The translations under genes were made by a program, and so were the position numbers. This document shows positions 55,237 through 63,868 of a stretch of DNA of 64,000 nt, one piece after another (position 1 is the stretch's first letter; every line of letters begins with the position of its first letter). The stretch lies in assembly GCF_020164495.1 (NCBI RefSeq), contig NZ_JAIQYZ010000002.1, forward strand, positions 248,001 to 312,000, in the 5' to 3' direction. The notes below the pieces were generated by a model, which was given only the letters and a program-made list of their open reading frames with translations, did no database searches and was not told the origin of the DNA. Origin of the DNA: Psychroflexus lacisalsi. Its GTDB lineage: Bacteria > Bacteroidota > Bacteroidia > Flavobacteriales > Flavobacteriaceae.

Positions 55237-55662
55237 ATGTCCTCACTAAACCCGTTTCACTTAGCAGTTCCAGTTAATAATCTAGAAAAAGCCAGGGCGT
55301 TTTATACAAATACGTTAAACTTCAAAGAAGGGCGTAGCGACACTCATTGGGTTGATTACGATTTTTTCGGACATCAATTTGTGATTCATGAAGACAAAAA
55401 CCATCAGCCAAACCCAGACGCTTTTAGTCTTGTTGACGGCCATGAAGTACCTGTACCACACTTCGGAGTTGTGCTAGAATGGGAAGCTTTTCACGAATTC
55501 GCTGATCGGTTAAAACAAAATAAGATTGAATTTGTAATCAAACCTTACATCAGGTTTGAAGGAAAACCAGGAGAACAAGCAACTATGTTCTTTAAAGATC
55601 CCAGTGGCAATGCCCTTGAGTTCAAAAGCTTTAAAGATACGAGCCAAATTTTTGCTAAGTAA
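55237..55662 (+). CDS. VOC superfamily (glyoxalase/dioxygenase-like) protein
   Basis: It has 141 aa with the paired beta-alpha-beta-beta-beta modules of the vicinal-oxygen-chelate fold. HLAVPVNNLEKARAFYTNTL opens the first module and FFKDPSGNALEFKSF closes the second, with metal-binding-like His and Glu positions (FHLAV, HFGVVLEW, ALEFK). The substrate is unknown. It lies 11 nt after the pseudouridine synthase gene and 2 nt before the AI-2E family gene. Confidence 0.82.
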   Translation: MSSLNPFHLAVPVNNLEKARAFYTNTLNFKEGRSDTHWVDYDFFGHQFVIHEDKNHQPNPDAFSLVDGHEVPVPHFGVVLEWEAFHEFADRLKQNKIEFVIKPYIRFEGKPGEQATMFFKDPSGNALEFKSFKDTSQIFAK

Positions 55663-55664
55663 AA

Positions 55665-56726
55665 ATGGAAAAACTTACGCCAAGACTAGTAAGGCAACTC
55701 TTTATCCTCTTGATTATTGTATCCTTGGGATGGCTTATTTTTAGTGAAATTCTGCCCTACATCTCCGGAGTTTTAGGAGCAATCACTTTTTATGTATTAC
55801 TGAAAGGCTTAATGCAGAAAATGCTAAAAAAGGGCTGGAATGCTACATTAAGCGTAAGTGTTTTGATGCTAGGCTCATTTATTTTGATTTTAGTCCCTGT
55901 GCTCAGTATCATTCTTATGCTCTCTTCAAAAGTGAGCAAAGCCATAAAGAATTCTGAAAAAGTGGTAGAAGCGGCAAAAGCGCAGCTTGTCCAACTTGAA
56001 GAAATTAGCGGTTATAAAATCAGCGATAAAATAGATAGCTCAGCGGTAACAGATTGGCTTTCCAGTAATCTTCAAGGTCTTGCTGGAGGCACCTTTGAAA
56101 TTTTTATTGCCGTAAGTATAATGTACTTCCTTTTGTATTACATGCTTCTGAATGAAAAAAAACTAACCATCTCTATGGAAACTTATATTCCCATAGATGT
56201 AGAAAACCTGAAGCTAATAGGCTCCGAATCTGCGAAAAAAGTGAAAGCCAATGCTATTGGTATTCCTATGGTAGCCCTGTTTCAAGGAATAATTTCATTG
56301 ATCGGTTATTGGATATTTGGAGTTCCAGAAGCTATGTTTTGGTTTGTAATTACAACCATTGGCTCCATGATTCCATTTATAGGAACTGCGATAGGATTTA
56401 TACCTGTCACCTTGTTGATGTATTATCAAGGTGATACCTTTGGAGCTATAGGTGTATTGGCTTATGGACTAATTGTAGTGGGGTCTTCAGATAATATTGT
56501 AAGACTTCTCGTTCTTAAGAAAATGGCAAATGAACACCCTCTTATTACCTTAATTGGAGTTATTATTGGAGTTCCATTATTTGGATTTATAGGTCTTATT
56601 TTTGGACCATTGTTATTATCCTTATTTTTATTGGTAGTTATGATTTATAAAAAAGAATATGGAGAGTTTGAATCTGAAGCTGAAAAAAAATTAAATGAAA
56701 GTATTAGGGAAGAAAACACAGAATAA
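55665..56726 (+). CDS. AI-2E family (UPF0118) membrane transporter
   Basis: This integral membrane protein has 353 aa and about seven or eight hydrophobic segments. Family features are LPYISGVLGAITFYVLLKGL near the start and GIPMVALFQGIISLIGYWIFGVP. FVITTIGSMIPFIGTAIGFIPV and FGPLLLSLFLL follow. Members export AI-2 or act as sodium/proton antiporters, so the substrate is open. It overlaps the downstream YkvA gene by 32 nt. Confidence 0.85.
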   Translation: MEKLTPRLVRQLFILLIIVSLGWLIFSEILPYISGVLGAITFYVLLKGLMQKMLKKGWNATLSVSVLMLGSFILILVPVLSIILMLSSKVSKAIKNSEKVVEAAKAQLVQLEEISGYKISDKIDSSAVTDWLSSNLQGLAGGTFEIFIAVSIMYFLLYYMLLNEKKLTISMETYIPIDVENLKLIGSESAKKVKANAIGIPMVALFQGIISLIGYWIFGVPEAMFWFVITTIGSMIPFIGTAIGFIPVTLLMYYQGDTFGAIGVLAYGLIVVGSSDNIVRLLVLKKMANEHPLITLIGVIIGVPLFGFIGLIFGPLLLSLFLLVVMIYKKEYGEFESEAEKKLNESIREENTE

Positions 56727-57111
56727 AGTTGATGAAAACTTTGTAAAGGATGGCATCAAATCTGTTTCAGAAACTGATTTTGATGTTGTACTCGACAAAA
56801 AAGATCAACTATTTGCAAAAATAAATCATCCGGATTGGAAGAAATATAAGGATAAGATTATTCTGATGTTTCAATTTTTAAAAGATGTCAAGCAGAAGAA
56901 TTACCCTGAAACACCCTGGAAAACTCTGGCAGCGATGATTTTTACTGCTCTTTATATTATCAATCCACTAGATCTTATTCCAGATTTTATCCCTTTTGTG
57001 GGTTACCTGGATGATTTGACTGTTTTTGGTTTTGTAATTAGACTCGTTGACAAAGATTTAACCAGTTACCAAGAGTGGAAAATAGAACAAGAATCTACTG
57101 AGGAACAATAG
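56695..57111 (+). CDS. YkvA family (DUF1232) protein
   Basis: It has 138 aa. The DUF1232 signature is AMIFTALYIINPLDLIPDFIPF followed by VGYLDDL, with the conserved NPxDLIPD core. One hydrophobic stretch at about residues 82-105 may be a membrane segment. Its function is unknown. The start overlaps the AI-2E gene, so they are co-translated. It is the last gene of the plus-strand run and converges on ffh. Confidence 0.82.
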   Translation: MKVLGKKTQNKVDENFVKDGIKSVSETDFDVVLDKKDQLFAKINHPDWKKYKDKIILMFQFLKDVKQKNYPETPWKTLAAMIFTALYIINPLDLIPDFIPFVGYLDDLTVFGFVIRLVDKDLTSYQEWKIEQESTEEQ

Positions 57112-57145
57112 ATTCTTGCAAACATTAAATTGTGAAAAATTTCTT

Positions 57146-58474
57146 TTACTGAAGATTTTTCATCATTTGCATCATCTTCTTTCCACCACCACCTTGCATC
57201 ATTTTCATCATCTTGCTCATTTGGGTAAATTGCTTCAAAAGTTGATTGACTTCCTGGACTGTTGTACCAGAACCTTTACTTATTCTTTTTTTACGGCTAG
57301 CATTAATGCTGGTAGGATTTTTCCTTTCTAGCGGAGTCATAGAATGAATCATGGCTTCTATGTGCTTGAAGGCATCATCATCAATATCCATGTTTTTCAT
57401 CATTTTTCCAGCACCAGGAATCATACCCATCAAATCTTTCATGCTACCCATTTTTTTGACTTGCTGAATTTGTTTCAGAAAATCATCAAAACCGAATTTA
57501 TCTTTAGCAATCTTCTTCTGAATCTTTCTGGCTTCCTCTTCATCATATTGCTCCTGAGCTCTTTCAACAAGAGACACAACATCACCCATACCCAGAATAC
57601 GATCTGCCATCCTTGAAGGATAGAACACATCAATAGCATCCATTTTTTCACCGGTACCTATGAACTTAATAGGTTTATTGACTACAGATTTAATAGAAAT
57701 AGCAGCACCACCCCTGGTATCACCATCAAGTTTGGTCAAAATAACACCATCAAAGTCAAGGACATTGTTAAAGGCTTTTGCAGTATTCACTGCATCCTGA
57801 CCTGTCATGGCATCTACAACAAACAAAGTTTCCTGTGGCTGAACAGCTTTGTAGATGTCGGATATTTCGTTCATCATCACTTCATCAACAGCCAAGCGAC
57901 CAGCCGTATCCAAAATCACAACATTATGCCCGTTTTGCTTGGCGTGAGCTATAGCAGCTTCTGCAATTGCAACTGGGTTCTTCTCTTCTTTGTTAGAAAA
58001 CACCTCGACCCCTATTTGCTCACCAACCACATGCAATTGATCTATTGCAGCTGGTCTGTATACATCACAGGCAACAAGTAAAGGCTTTTTGGTTTTTTTA
58101 GTTTTAAGAAAATTAGCAAGCTTACCAGAAAAAGTGGTTTTACCAGACCCCTGAAGACCTGACATTAAGATAACACTTGGATTTCCAGACAGGTCAATAC
58201 CTTCTGCATCACCACCCATCATCTCGGTTAATTCGTCCTTGACGATCTTAACCATAAGCTGATTAGGCTTAAGACTTTTAAGTACGTTTTGACCTAAAGC
58301 CTTTTCTTTAACTATGTTGGTAAATTCTTTGGCAGTTTTAAAGTTGACGTCGGCATCCACAAGTGCTCTTCGCACTTCTTTAAGTGTCTCTGCTACATTT
58401 ACCTCTGTTATCTGACCGTGCCCCTTTAAAACATGAAAGGCCTTATCTAACTTATCACTTAAACTATCGAACAT
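57146..58474 (-). CDS. ffh: signal recognition particle protein Ffh
   Basis: This SRP GTPase targets nascent membrane proteins to the SecYEG/YidC machinery. It has 442 aa. An N domain is followed by the G domain with P-loop GLQGSGKTTFSGKLA near residue 107, DTAGRL, TKLDGDTRGGA and GTGEKMDA. The M domain carries the Met-rich binding groove, GSGTTVQEVNQLLKQF, and a Met/Gly-rich tail. The 4.5S RNA gene was not seen nearby. A -7 box lies 20 nt upstream. Confidence 0.97.
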   Translation of the reverse strand: MFDSLSDKLDKAFHVLKGHGQITEVNVAETLKEVRRALVDADVNFKTAKEFTNIVKEKALGQNVLKSLKPNQLMVKIVKDELTEMMGGDAEGIDLSGNPSVILMSGLQGSGKTTFSGKLANFLKTKKTKKPLLVACDVYRPAAIDQLHVVGEQIGVEVFSNKEEKNPVAIAEAAIAHAKQNGHNVVILDTAGRLAVDEVMMNEISDIYKAVQPQETLFVVDAMTGQDAVNTAKAFNNVLDFDGVILTKLDGDTRGGAAISIKSVVNKPIKFIGTGEKMDAIDVFYPSRMADRILGMGDVVSLVERAQEQYDEEEARKIQKKIAKDKFGFDDFLKQIQQVKKMGSMKDLMGMIPGAGKMMKNMDIDDDAFKHIEAMIHSMTPLERKNPTSINASRKKRISKGSGTTVQEVNQLLKQFTQMSKMMKMMQGGGGKKMMQMMKNLQ

Positions 58475-58493
58475 AATTTCTTCTGAATTTCAG

Positions 58494-58501
58494 CAAAAAT
58501 A
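58494..58501 (-). promoter_or_regulatory. Bacteroidetes -7 box for ffh
   Basis: The reverse strand reads TATTTTTG, ending 19 nt before the ffh ATG. I see no good TTG -33 element at the usual spacing. Confidence 0.4.
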
Positions 58502-58537
58502 AGAATTTGAAATCTATTTTTGAATGTTTTGTAATCT

Positions 58538-58566
58538 AAAAAAACCACTTCAATAAAGTGGCTTTT
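58538..58566 (-). terminator. intrinsic terminator after ppa
   Basis: On the minus strand, GCCACTT and AAGTGGT form a stem with a TATTG loop followed by a T-run. It lies 22 nt after the ppa stop and upstream of the ffh promoter. Confidence 0.8.
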
Positions 58567-58587
58567 TGTTTAGGTTAAGCGTTGTTA

Positions 58588-59094
58588 CTATAAACTAAAG
58601 TTGTGAGTAACCGTATCGCTTTCTTTATATCTAGCAATAGCTTTATCCACTAGTTCTTGGGCTTCTTTTTCATCTCCCCAGTTCCCAATGATAACTTCTT
58701 TGTTCTCCAAGTCTTTATAAGTTCTGAAGAAATGCTCAATTTCCTTAATAGTATGAGGATTCAAATCTGAAAATTTATGAACCTCGTCTCCCATTGGATC
58801 TGCAACAGGCACGCATATAATTTTTTCATCAGGTCCTTTTTCATCAGACATGTTCAAAACGCCCACAGGTCTTACTTTGGCAACACACCCAGGAACTACT
58901 GGGTTTGTGAACAATACTAAAACATCTATAGGATCATTATCCAGCGCCAAGGTTTCTGGTACAAAACCATAATCTGCTGGGTACATCATAGATGTATGTA
59001 ACATTCTATCAAAACGAATCTGCTTTAAATCGAAATCGTACTCATATTTATTTCTACTTCCTCTTGGAATTTCTATCAACACATCAAATGTCAT
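58588..59094 (-). CDS. ppa: inorganic pyrophosphatase (soluble, family I)
   Basis: It hydrolyses pyrophosphate released by biosynthesis. From the ATG at 59094 it has 168 aa. MTFDVLIEIPRGSRNKYEYD is the family start. The metal-binding signature is DNDPIDVLVL, and YPADYGFVPETLALD and GDEVHKF are further landmarks. A GTG at 59100 would add two residues. It has its own promoter and terminator and stands alone. Confidence 0.95.
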   Translation of the reverse strand: MTFDVLIEIPRGSRNKYEYDFDLKQIRFDRMLHTSMMYPADYGFVPETLALDNDPIDVLVLFTNPVVPGCVAKVRPVGVLNMSDEKGPDEKIICVPVADPMGDEVHKFSDLNPHTIKEIEHFFRTYKDLENKEVIIGNWGDEKEAQELVDKAIARYKESDTVTHNFSL

Positions 59095-59125
59095 AATCAC
59101 TTTTTTATATAAAATTTAAGGAGGG

Positions 59126-59158
59126 CAAAAATAGGAAAAACTTTGACTATTCTAACAA
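59126..59158 (-). promoter_or_regulatory. Bacteroidetes promoter for ppa
   Basis: On the minus strand, TTG (59158-59156) is followed after 22 nt by TATTTTTG (59133-59126), matching the -33 and -7 consensus. The box ends 31 nt upstream of the ppa ATG. Confidence 0.55.
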
Positions 59159-59169
59159 CAAAAAACAAA

Positions 59170-59206
59170 TAAAAACCTGATGCTGAAGTCTTTCTTCATC
59201 AGGCTT
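59170..59206 (-). terminator. intrinsic terminator after the DUF2141 gene
   Basis: On the minus strand, CCTGATGAAG and CTTCAGCATCAGG form a stem with a 2-nt bulge, followed by a T-run. It lies about 24 nt past the stop codon. Confidence 0.75.
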
Positions 59207-59229
59207 TACTCAGGAAAATGGATTGATGT

Positions 59230-59646
59230 TTAAATCTTCAATTTTACTGCTTTATTTTTATCATCAAATTGAAAGCTTACTTCTTCCCAGATTGGAGCAG
59301 CCATAGGGTTTGGAGTTCCAGACATTGCCCATGGCTCCGTTGGCATTCCGTTGCTCTGTGCATCCATTGTTCCGTTGCCATTCAGATCCTGAAAAACAGA
59401 AACAGCATAAACTCCGTGATCCAAATCTTTAAACTCAATCTTATGAGATGAGTTTTTTACATCAATACTTTTACTAAAAATTGGTTTCTTGAGAAAATTT
59501 TCTTTCTCGAAAACTCCGATATACAGAGTTCCAGATACATTTTCAATGTTTTCAAACTCTACGATGAGTGTTGTTTTTTCTTGAGCAGTTAGATTTTGAT
59601 AACTAAACATTACAAGCATTAGAGCTAATCTTACTAAATTTTTCAT
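59230..59646 (-). CDS. DUF2141 secreted protein
   Basis: This 138-aa protein has a Sec signal peptide (about 1-20, LALMLVMFSYQNLTA). The mature beta-sandwich-like domain reads LYIGVFEKENFLKK (residues about 40-53), FKDLDHGVYAVSVFQDLNGNGTMD and ends GVPxEPW-like GMPTEPWAMS. These features, including the DLNGNGxMD turn that looks calcium-binding, fit DUF2141. The function is unknown. A TACTTTTG box lies 24-31 nt upstream of the start (59671-59678). Confidence 0.82.
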   Translation of the reverse strand: MKNLVRLALMLVMFSYQNLTAQEKTTLIVEFENIENVSGTLYIGVFEKENFLKKPIFSKSIDVKNSSHKIEFKDLDHGVYAVSVFQDLNGNGTMDAQSNGMPTEPWAMSGTPNPMAAPIWEEVSFQFDDKNKAVKLKI

Positions 59647-59778
59647 GACTTTTAGGTTTTAAGTTCAATCCAAAAGTAAAGTGGAAGTCTAGTTTTATTC
59701 TGAAGTTTTTGATGAGTCGTAGAATGTTTAAGATGAACGGTAACAAATTCAGAAGAAAGTGAAAAACACAATCAAGTT

Positions 59779-62310
59779 TTAAAATTGAATTGAAATAAAG
59801 GCATTTGGCGTCAGCTCCAGGCTTTGGATTCTTACATTTTCCACAGAGGAATTGGAGTCGTTGAGCCTGAAGAATTGTTGCGTAAGGTTATTGCTGTTGA
59901 ACAGGTTCAAAATGCTAAACCCAGTTCTGATCGAAGACTTCGAAAGCTGAAATTGATAAGTAGCCGTAAAATTGATTTGAAGGTAATCTTCAAGATTACT
60001 CTCGTTAGGGCTTAAAAAGTTTAGTCTTGGGTTGGTTTCTGGAGTTAAAATAGGATTTTGAAAATCTATCTCTGTAGTGGGTCTTCCAGCAAAATAACGA
60101 CCTCCGAGTGATAACTTCAATTGATCTGTAGTAAAACTCACGCCAAAAGCTGAGCTCTGGGTAATTTCAAAATTATTGGCGAATTGCTGAGGCGAAAAGT
60201 TATTGAAATCATAGGTGTTTTCCATCACAGAAAAGTTTACCCAAAAGTTGAAATCATGGATGCGTTTTTGAACTAACACTTCAAAGCCTGTCACTTCATA
60301 ATCTCCGCTGATTTGTAAAAATTCCAACTGATTTTGGAATCCCTGACTACCAGATGAAATGCTTTCGACTATTTTGTGATATAGGCTACCCTGAAACAAC
60401 CAGCCTTTTTTATTAAAATTGAAACCAACCTCGATTTGCTTGTTGTTGATAATTGGGAAATTTTCTTCATCGGCAAGTATCCAGCGCCTTTTCTCTACTC
60501 CAAGAAAATCCTGTTGCTGATCGATGACTTGCGTAAGTGTCTGATTTTTGATCTCTCCAAGCAGATTCCATCGCCAATAGCGATTAGCCTGATAACTAAA
60601 ATTGAATCTTGGCTCCCACCTTACATCATCAAAACCAGTGTAATAATTGGCTCTTACTCCTACGCGAGTCATTACCTTTTCGTCTTTGGAAATGTAGGTC
60701 AACTCACCAACCCCAGAATGTGTTCTGAGCACTTCTTTCGCTCTTAGGATGACCTCTGGAGAAGTAACTGCACTGTTGTTTGTAACTCCAACTTCGCTAA
60801 ATTGATATCCACTATTTAAAGTAAAATGTTCTGAAAATCGGTAAGAATCCCTAAGACTAAATTTAAGATCAACCACTTGGTTGGTTTGCAACAATTCCTG
60901 ATTAGACAGGACGGATTGATTGAAAGCTTCGAGTTCGTAAAACGAGGCATTAAAAGCAATGGAACTGGAGTGCTTATCACTCCAATCCGTTTTATAAGTC
61001 AGGTTGGCTAGAAAATTTCCTTGTTTAAAATCGTTTCGCTTTTGCTCTTGGGTAGTTTCTAAAACTTCATCGAAGGTGAGTTCATTTTGGATGGCCAGAA
61101 CATCAAAATTTAATTTATCTCCAGAGTCAAATTCATAATCGTACTGGAGTGATACATCAAAAAACTGCAATTCTTGATGTGTTGTGGTCCTGTTGTTATC
61201 GCCCTGTAGAAGATCCTGAATTTCGGTATTCTGGAAAACTTTATCTGTAAATCCATTGTAGGTTGGAGATTCCCAGACATCTGTCAAGGATCGTCTTAAA
61301 GCCACCTGTAGATTGGATTTTCTATTTAGCTCCAGCAAAGCATAAGCGTTGGCGCTTAAAAAATCCAGCTGTAAGTTACGATCAAATTCTTGTGAGTGTT
61401 CTCGCGAAGAAATATCAATGACGGAAGAAACTCCCTCATTGTAAAAGGCTGAACTTCCATTTTTGATGACTTTTATTTTATGGTTGATCAACGGGTTTAT
61501 CGCCGATATCATACCAAAGAAATGACCAGTTTGGTACATTCTTGAGCCATTCCATAATACCAGGTTTTGATCATGAGTTCCACCGCGGACATTTATTTGA
61601 GCGATAGTTTCATCCATATTTACAATTCCTGAAACATATTGCAGACTATGCAAAACATCGGCATTGATAAGCCCCGGAAGAACCCCAAATTCCTGAGGTA
61701 TTATTTTCAAACTATTGTCAGGATTGAGAGAAATCCCTTTCGTGAGGTATTCCCTGATCAGTACCTCATCGAGTTCGATTTCTGGAAATAAATAGAACGT
61801 TTTGCAGGAGTCTATATTTTGAATTGAAGAATTTACCCCAGTATCGTAATAGTTGGGATGAGCAAACTGAAGTTTAATAGCATTTATAGATTCATCGATA
61901 AAGATTCTACCCATTGGGTTGGAATAGCCTAAAGTTTGATTATCATAGATAACTTCAACACCAGGTATCGATTTTCTCGTTCTGGCATTATAAAAACTAA
62001 GGCAGTGAACTGTTTTATTGTAATTGACAGAAATGCTACTTTCTGAAATATAGGTGAATTTTAATGGGAATTGATTACTTATAAAACCTAAAGCTTCTGC
62101 AAGAGAATTAGTTCTTGGAGGTCTTATCACTTCAGTATTTACTAAATCATCGTATAAATAGTTAAAGCTTACCGCATATTCATCTTCAAATTCACTGAGC
62201 AATACAACAAGCTCAATCTTTTCTTGAGATTGAGCTTCCATATTGTAGCTAATTAAAATCAGAATAACTACAAAAAAAGAGTTGAGTCTAAATTTATTCT
62301 TGATCATCAT
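59779..62310 (-). CDS. TonB-dependent receptor with STN signalling domain
   Basis: This outer-membrane receptor has about 843 aa. After a signal peptide, the N-terminal secretin/TonB short (STN) domain (about 28-110) reads SFNYLYDDLVN and ALGFISNQFPLKFTYI. A carboxypeptidase-like regulatory segment (about 115-195) follows, then a plug domain (about 215-310, with VLHSLQYVSG and NVRGGTHDQNLVLWNG), then a beta-barrel. STN domains pass a ligand signal to FecR. The ORF opens at TTG codons, and ATG at 62310 or 62307 is likely. It overlaps fecR, so co-translation is expected. The ligand is unknown. Confidence 0.9.
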   Translation of the reverse strand: MMIKNKFRLNSFFVVILILISYNMEAQSQEKIELVVLLSEFEDEYAVSFNYLYDDLVNTEVIRPPRTNSLAEALGFISNQFPLKFTYISESSISVNYNKTVHCLSFYNARTRKSIPGVEVIYDNQTLGYSNPMGRIFIDESINAIKLQFAHPNYYDTGVNSSIQNIDSCKTFYLFPEIELDEVLIREYLTKGISLNPDNSLKIIPQEFGVLPGLINADVLHSLQYVSGIVNMDETIAQINVRGGTHDQNLVLWNGSRMYQTGHFFGMISAINPLINHKIKVIKNGSSAFYNEGVSSVIDISSREHSQEFDRNLQLDFLSANAYALLELNRKSNLQVALRRSLTDVWESPTYNGFTDKVFQNTEIQDLLQGDNNRTTTHQELQFFDVSLQYDYEFDSGDKLNFDVLAIQNELTFDEVLETTQEQKRNDFKQGNFLANLTYKTDWSDKHSSSIAFNASFYELEAFNQSVLSNQELLQTNQVVDLKFSLRDSYRFSEHFTLNSGYQFSEVGVTNNSAVTSPEVILRAKEVLRTHSGVGELTYISKDEKVMTRVGVRANYYTGFDDVRWEPRFNFSYQANRYWRWNLLGEIKNQTLTQVIDQQQDFLGVEKRRWILADEENFPIINNKQIEVGFNFNKKGWLFQGSLYHKIVESISSGSQGFQNQLEFLQISGDYEVTGFEVLVQKRIHDFNFWVNFSVMENTYDFNNFSPQQFANNFEITQSSAFGVSFTTDQLKLSLGGRYFAGRPTTEIDFQNPILTPETNPRLNFLSPNESNLEDYLQINFTATYQFQLSKSSIRTGFSILNLFNSNNLTQQFFRLNDSNSSVENVRIQSLELTPNAFISIQF

Positions 62311-63178
62311 CAACAAAAATAAATTTATTTTCGTTGATGACTGAGAAATTCATTTGATAAGTTTTACTCAAAATGTCCAAAGCAAGAGACAAACTATCTG
62401 AGGGCAATGTACCTGAAAATCTTTTGTCTTCAGTAACTTGAGTTATATCTACTTCAATTTGATAATCTTGCGCAAGCTGCTGCATGACTTCCGAGAGACT
62501 TACACCTTTAAATTGATGAGTTTTGGAAACCCATTCTGGTTTTTCATTGTAAATATTACTCTGCTCTAATTTTTTTCCATTTTGATAGGTAATGAACTGA
62601 CCTTTCTTAAGTATGTTTTCTTCATTTTTAAAAATCACTTTAACAGAACCTTCGTAGCAAACTACTTTAAAAATCGAATCTATTGATTTTACATCAAAGC
62701 GAGTTCCTAAAACTTTTACTTTTCCAGAATTGGTCTTCACAGTAAATGTTTCTCCTTTAGCAACTTCGAAGTAGGCTTGTCCGTTGAGTTTTGTTGTTCT
62801 GTCAAAATTCCAGAACCAATTATTAAACTGGAACTTACTGTTTTGAGCTAAAATAACTTTTGAATCATCTGGTAATAAGACCGTTTCTTGAGAATTGATC
62901 TGTGAAGTAAAATCTTTCACAGATAATATAAAGATAAGCGAAGAAATCCCTAAAATGATTAAAATAGAAGCGGCAATAGACCAATTGAATTTTTTCTTTT
63001 TAGTTGTTCTTGTACTTTTTAAATTTTCAAGAACTTTATCTTTATTGAAATCTGGCTTTTCTAACCAGCCTGAATAATATTTAATCTTTTTAAGGGTGTC
63101 AAACCCACTCACATCTTCTATGGACTGATCGTCTATTTTGTTATCAAGCCAGTCGGCTAAATTGTATTTTTTTTTCAT
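62294..63178 (-). CDS. FecR-family anti-sigma factor
   Basis: This inner-membrane regulator has 294 aa. The cytoplasmic N-terminus (about 1-75) would hold the ECF sigma factor. A membrane helix spans about 80-105 (SIAASILIILGISSLIFILS). The periplasmic FecR domain (about 110-230) reads VLLPDDSKVILAQNSKFQF and GQAYFEVAKGETFTVKTN-SGKVKVLGTRFDVK (in part). A C-terminal STN-like domain (about 230-290) reads EVMQQLAQDYQIEVDI. It lies between the sigma factor and the receptor. Confidence 0.92.
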   Translation of the reverse strand: MKKKYNLADWLDNKIDDQSIEDVSGFDTLKKIKYYSGWLEKPDFNKDKVLENLKSTRTTKKKKFNWSIAASILIILGISSLIFILSVKDFTSQINSQETVLLPDDSKVILAQNSKFQFNNWFWNFDRTTKLNGQAYFEVAKGETFTVKTNSGKVKVLGTRFDVKSIDSIFKVVCYEGSVKVIFKNEENILKKGQFITYQNGKKLEQSNIYNEKPEWVSKTHQFKGVSLSEVMQQLAQDYQIEVDITQVTEDKRFSGTLPSDSLSLALDILSKTYQMNFSVINENKFIFVDDDQE

Positions 63179-63221
63179 CGGATTTGATTCTATAACTATA
63201 ACACTTCAATTGCTTCCTACC

Positions 63222-63743
63222 CTACTTAAAAGCTTCTATTTTTTCTCTGAGCCTTTCTAGAGCCTTTTGCATTCTCTTCTCCACAGCTTTCACACTTATA
63301 TTTAAGATTTCTGCAATTTCCTTGTAAGATTTTTCATCGATACGGTGAAGTAAAAAGGCCGTTCGTTGTTTTTCCGATAGGTCTTGAATGGCCTTCTCTA
63401 GTTTAACTTTAAACTCCTCCTCCTCCATTTTATAGTCTGGACTTTGTTTATCCTCTGTATGCTGAGGAACAGTCTTAGCATACTTCAAAACAACTTTTTT
63501 ATGCTTATATCTGTTTAAAGACAAATTATTGGCAACAGTGTATAGATAAGATTTAGCTTTTGCAAAGGGTACTTTTTTACAATTTTCCCATAACTTAATA
63601 AAAGCCTCTTGCACAGATTCTTCAGCTATTTCTTGGTTGCCAAATTTGTAATAAAAATAATTATTTATGACCTCTGAATAAGTGTTGTAAACACGTTCAT
63701 ATACTTTTTCATCGCAGACATTATCGACTAGATTTTTTTCCAT
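63222..63743 (-). CDS. ECF-type RNA polymerase sigma factor
   Basis: It has 173 aa. Region 2 (about 15-85) includes EEIAEESVQEAFIKLWENC (in part) and YLYTVANNLSLNRYKH. Region 4 (about 115-165) has the helix-turn-helix LSEKQRTAFLLHRIDEKSYKEIAEILNISVKAVEKRMQKALERLR (in part: SYKEIAEILNIS). It is of the FecI-like group paired with FecR. Gene order sigma-FecR-receptor is typical. Its own promoter is not evident. Confidence 0.93.
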   Translation of the reverse strand: MEKNLVDNVCDEKVYERVYNTYSEVINNYFYYKFGNQEIAEESVQEAFIKLWENCKKVPFAKAKSYLYTVANNLSLNRYKHKKVVLKYAKTVPQHTEDKQSPDYKMEEEEFKVKLEKAIQDLSEKQRTAFLLHRIDEKSYKEIAEILNISVKAVEKRMQKALERLREKIEAFK

Positions 63744-63790
63744 GGGCTAAATATGCAATACTCTGTACAGTAATAAAACAATTTAATATA

Positions 63791-63821
63791 ATTTTACCCT
63801 ACCACATACTTAGGGTAAAAT
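63791..63821. promoter_or_regulatory. 11-bp inverted repeat between divergent genes
   Basis: ATTTTACCCTA (63791-63801) and TAGGGTAAAAT (63811-63821) are exact inverted arms separated by 9 nt, in the 125-bp gap between the sigma factor gene and the divergent lipoprotein gene. It could be an operator or a regulated promoter element. It lacks a T-tract, so a terminator is unlikely. Confidence 0.5.
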
Positions 63822-63868
63822 GAATCATATTTGTTATATATGAAAGGGTTTTTATAAATTTACAAACA

